Below, piece by piece: positions 13,639 to 14,722 of a DNA stretch of 14,722 nucleotides (position 1 is its first letter; the number at the start of each line of letters is the position of its first letter). Both the position numbers and the translations under genes were made by a program. The DNA lies in contig JANXNO010000033.1 of assembly GCA_025354075.1 (NCBI GenBank), forward strand, positions 1 through 14,722. Direction: 5' to 3'. This stretch comes from Burkholderiales bacterium (GTDB lineage: Bacteria > Pseudomonadota > Gammaproteobacteria > Burkholderiales > Casimicrobiaceae). The notes below the pieces were generated by a model. It had not been told where the DNA came from. It ran no database searches and saw nothing but the letters and a program-made list of their open reading frames with translations.

Positions 13639-14722
13639 CTATCGTGGCATGCGTACAGCGGATCGCGCCAGATGGCGCATTTGCGAGAACAGCGACTCAA
13701 AAACCCAACGAATAAACGTCACAGTCAGCGATGCCCCCGCTACCGCCGTGCGACCCAAAAATCTGAGAATCGCGGCGATCAGGCCTTGCACATACATCGA
13801 CACGCGAGCTGATAATTGCGCCCCACGTTGCAGCATGATCACCAGCTGATCGAGCATGGTCAGCCCGTTGCCCACACTTGCAAGCACGCTGGCAAGCACG
13901 GTTTCAGCGGCAGTGCGCAACAGCCATTCCAGTGCGATTCCGATCATCTCAAGCGAACGTGCACCCAGCTGCACGATACCGCCACCGCCGGTGCGGCAGC
14001 GATCGAGCCACGTAGCAATCTGCCGGTTCGTCAGGCTCTGGCTGCCGTTGGCACCGAGCCCCGCCCAAGTAGCGTTCGCCATGAGAGGAACGTAGGAATG
14101 TTCAACCGAATGCGCCCCGAAAGAGATGCGCTCAGAGCTACCGCAGGCAATCGCCAGCCCGTTCTGCCGCGCAGGCACGTGTATGAACGGAAATAGTGGA
14201 ACCATCGGTACCGGGTCAGCAGGATGGAACACGCGATGAATATTGGCCGCGCCGACTCGATTGGTAAGCGTCCGCGCAAAGTCCATTCCTCCCACGCGCG
14301 GCGAGCCAAACGTGTAGAGCTGCACGTCAGATCCGGCGTGCGTTGACTTTAGGTAGTCCGCTGTCAGGGTGGCCAGCGCACCACCCAGGCTATGCCCCAC
14401 ACAGTGAATGCGCGATGGGCGTTTGCCATTAAAAAAACTGTCAATGACTTGCTGACAGCCACGCCACGTGTCGTTAAATCCCTTGTGCACCATATTGCCT
14501 GTTGGCCCAATAGCCCATAACAAATTGGCATCGGTAACCCAGTCCTGGGTCAAATCAGTGCCACGAAATGCGATCAATGCTTCGCCTCTGCAGCCACCCA
14601 AACCGGCATCTGTGATGTAACCGAACTCGGTCATCGGCGTCCACCCCAACGCACCGCTGGTGGAGCTAAATTCGCGCACACCACCGACCTCGAAAAGCCC
14701 CTCAATTCGTAGCAAACTGGCA
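13639..14722 (-). CDS. Class 3 lipase with hydrophobic C-terminal helices, partial (5' end beyond the window)
   Basis: The frame is open to the right edge (ASLLRIEGLFEV...), so the N-terminus is missing; at least 361 residues are visible. Counting from the TTG at 14715, the alpha/beta-hydrolase core has the oxyanion strand ALIAFRGTDL (46-55), the elbow VGHSLGGALA (106-115, Ser109), YTFGSPRVGG (134-143), the Asp in HPADPVP (D167) and the His in AHSVEHSYV (H206, or H202). This is a lipase/phospholipase of the fungal class 3 type. After a Gly-rich hinge (about 242-248) there are roughly 110 residues of long hydrophobic or amphipathic helices (IGIALEWLLRTAAETVLASV, VQGLIAAILRFLGRTAV, LTVTFIRWVF) ending in a basic tail. 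These could insert into or lie on a membrane, or bind a chaperone. There is no visible immunity gene. A T6SS lipase effector is plausible from the neighbourhood; a cell-associated lipase is the alternative. Confidence 0.88.
   Translation of the reverse strand, partial: ASLLRIEGLFEVGGVREFSSTSGALGWTPMTEFGYITDAGLGGCRGEALIAFRGTDLTQDWVTDANLLWAIGPTGNMVHKGFNDTWRGCQQVIDSFFNGKRPSRIHCVGHSLGGALATLTADYLKSTHAGSDVQLYTFGSPRVGGMDFARTLTNRVGAANIHRVFHPADPVPMVPLFPFIHVPARQNGLAIACGSSERISFGAHSVEHSYVPLMANATWAGLGANGSQSLTNRQIATWLDRCRTGGGGIVQLGARSLEMIGIALEWLLRTAAETVLASVLASVGNGLTMLDQLVIMLQRGAQLSARVSMYVQGLIAAILRFLGRTAVAGASLTVTFIRWVFESLFSQMRHLARSAVRMPR

Noticed and set aside
1..14722. tRNA/rRNA genes, CRISPR arrays, transposases, integrases, PAAR or Rhs proteins
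   Set aside because: I looked for their motifs and repeat patterns on both strands and saw none.

Overview
The window looks like a piece of a GC-rich proteobacterial chromosome, most probably a betaproteobacterium (Burkholderiales-like). That guess rests on the gene families, codon use and VgrG type; no marker gene fixes the taxon. It is an accessory type VI secretion (T6SS) 'VgrG island': a spike protein, several secreted-enzyme-like proteins, two receptor-type Ser/Thr kinases and two TPR-methyltransferases. No tRNA, rRNA, CRISPR array, transposase or integrase is visible.

Layout. Block A (about 1-4987, minus strand) reads, in transcription order: a NYN-like/cold-shock-fold protein, a 166-aa putative permuted papain-like protein, VgrG, and an alpha-helical HEAT-like repeat protein that runs off the left edge. 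Block B (5212-8978) is a divergent pair of paralogous Ser/Thr kinases sharing a 272-bp intergenic region. One is a tail-anchored 395-aa kinase (minus); the other is a 768-aa kinase with a single membrane span, a TolA-like Ala/Lys/Glu-rich segment and a C-terminal TPR-like region (plus). Block C (8983-14722, minus strand) reads, in transcription order: a class 3 lipase (5' end cut by the window edge), a small CHAP/NlpC-like cysteine hydrolase, two tandem TPR-SAM-methyltransferase paralogues with a 3-nt gap, and a patatin-like phospholipase. The plus-strand kinase and the patatin gene converge with a 4-bp gap.

The most unusual non-coding signal is a roughly 100-bp imperfect repeat. It occurs once upstream of block A (5098-5197) and once upstream of the patatin gene (10282-10382). 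Conserved blocks (GGGCATAT, GTCGACAAT, TATGCC, GATGGC, AAAGCTGTA) are held at nearly identical spacing while the DNA between them has diverged. Read on the minus strand it contains a TTGTCG-N17-TGTATA promoter-like pair, so it may be a shared regulatory element that co-expresses the VgrG operon and the phospholipase.

How the genes may work together (inference): VgrG would deliver cargo. Lipase, patatin and the two papain-fold-like proteins are plausible membrane- and wall-attacking cargo. The membrane kinases resemble the PpkA-type phospho-switch that controls some T6SSs. The HEAT and TPR proteins are candidate scaffolds or adaptors. No recognisable immunity protein, PAAR, DUF4123/DUF2169 adaptor, PppA phosphatase or FHA protein lies inside the window.
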